From contig SKII01000169.1 of assembly GCA_007116505.1 (NCBI GenBank), forward strand, positions 1-6,228: 6,228 nucleotides of DNA, given 5' to 3'. The notes beneath the pieces were generated by a model that saw only the letters and a program-made list of their open reading frames with translations, did no database searches and was not told where the DNA came from. The translations under genes were made by a program, and so were the position numbers. This stretch comes from Nitriliruptoraceae bacterium (lineage in GTDB: Bacteria > Actinomycetota > Nitriliruptoria > Nitriliruptorales > Nitriliruptoraceae). Of the stretch, positions 5,936 to 6,228 are shown one piece after another. The stretch's first letter is position 1. The number at the start of each line of letters is the position of its first letter.

Positions 5936-6228
5936 TCAGGCGGTGAGGCGGTTCACGCGCGCGCCCGAGACACGCTTCGCGCGCCGGCGCTCACGCTCGG
6001 AGAGCCCGCCCCAGATGCCGAACCGCTCGTCGTTCTCGAGCGCGTACTCGAGGCACTCCTCGCGGACCGGGCAGGCGGCGCAGATGCGCTTCGCCTCACG
6101 GGTCGATCCGCCCTTCTCCGGGAAGAAGGCCTCCGGGTCGGCGTCGAGGCACCGGGCCTGGAGCATCCAGTCGTTCGCGTCCGGCTCCTCCGCGATCCCG
6201 AGGACGGCGTTCAGGTCGGTCGGCAGGC
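5936..6228 (-). CDS. whiB: WhiB-family iron-sulfur regulator (5' end beyond window)
   Basis: The reading frame is open to the right edge with 96 codons visible. The ATG at 6166 is probably internal: upstream codons read ANDW directly before it, and Trp followed by a Cys a few residues later is conserved in WhiB (WQERALC in Streptomyces). No in-frame ATG or GTG is visible upstream, so the start lies outside. Counting from Met at 6166, the four [4Fe-4S]-binding cysteines are Cys6, Cys29, Cys32 and Cys38 (C-X22-C-X2-C-X5-C). DPEAFFPEKGGSTREAKRIC, GIWGG (50-54) and a basic ERERRRAKR DNA-binding tail follow. The near-identity to Streptomyces WhiB and mycobacterial WhiB2/WhmD that I recall points to that orthologue. 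These act with sigma factors and, in Streptomyces, with WhiA, to control septation. The C-terminus SGARVNRLTA is somewhat longer than I recall for Streptomyces WhiB. All cluster ligands are present. Confidence 0.95.
   Translation of the reverse strand, partial: LPTDLNAVLGIAEEPDANDWMLQARCLDADPEAFFPEKGGSTREAKRICAACPVREECLEYALENDERFGIWGGLSERERRRAKRVSGARVNRLTA

Noticed and set aside
4204..5946. Plus-strand open frame (580 codons) opposite the GT2 domain
   Set aside because: Same reason: composition is that of a shadow frame, and the opposite strand encodes recognisable GT2 motifs throughout.
5936..6166. WhiB starting at the ATG at 6166
   Set aside because: That Met directly follows the conserved Trp of the family, and GGAGGAG upstream is 18 nt away, too far to serve it; the frame is open to the window edge.
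1..6228. CRISPR arrays, tRNA or rRNA genes, insertion sequences, toxin-antitoxin or defence genes
   Set aside because: No direct repeats with spacers, no cloverleaf-like sequence, no transposase motifs and no terminal inverted repeats were found; all substantial space is filled by the five conserved genes.

Overview
The window is very GC-rich chromosomal DNA (roughly 70-75 % G+C by eye, with G or C at most third codon positions) from an actinobacterium (Actinomycetota). The diagnostic gene is a WhiB-type iron-sulfur regulator, a family essentially confined to Actinobacteria and their phages. The other genes belong to the conserved neighbourhood that surrounds whiB/whiB2 in many actinobacteria. 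I cannot decide the class; a deep-branching group such as Acidimicrobiia or Nitriliruptoria is a guess.

Layout from left to right. Positions 1-341 (minus strand, 3' end outside the window) encode a DUF3499-family protein with a possible CX4C...CX2H metal site. Positions 342-494 are a divergent intergenic region. It holds a perfect 18-bp dyad, AACCACATCCATGTGGTT, which exactly fills the spacer of a candidate promoter reading left. Positions 495-923 (plus strand) encode a small zincin-like metallopeptidase with a complete HExxHxxGxxD motif. It converges, with a 20-nt gap, on 944-2551 (minus strand), an exported, N-terminally anchored DUF5719 protein built from three similar beta-rich modules. 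This overlaps by 4 nt (ATGA) with 2548-5802 (minus strand), a 1084-residue protein that joins a cytoplasmic family-2 glycosyltransferase domain to a large multi-spanning membrane domain and an extracytoplasmic domain. After a 133-nt gap with a candidate extended -10 promoter comes whiB (minus strand, 5936 to beyond the right edge).

How the genes may work together: the glycosyltransferase and the DUF5719 protein are almost certainly co-translated. The first looks like a sugar-transferring or exporting membrane enzyme, and the second is a surface-facing protein with no visible enzyme motif. WhiB orthologues (WhiB in Streptomyces, WhiB2/WhmD in mycobacteria) control septation. In M. tuberculosis, as I recall it, the DUF3499 gene (Rv3258c), the zincin gene (Rv3259) and whiB2 (Rv3260c) are adjacent, with phosphomannomutase and mannose-6-phosphate isomerase genes just beyond. 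The locus is therefore best read as an under-characterised cell-envelope/division neighbourhood, not a mobile or defence island. No RNA genes, mobile elements, CRISPR arrays or long repeats were seen. The most novel lead is the unexplained GT2-membrane/DUF5719 pair, followed by the promoter-spacer palindrome.
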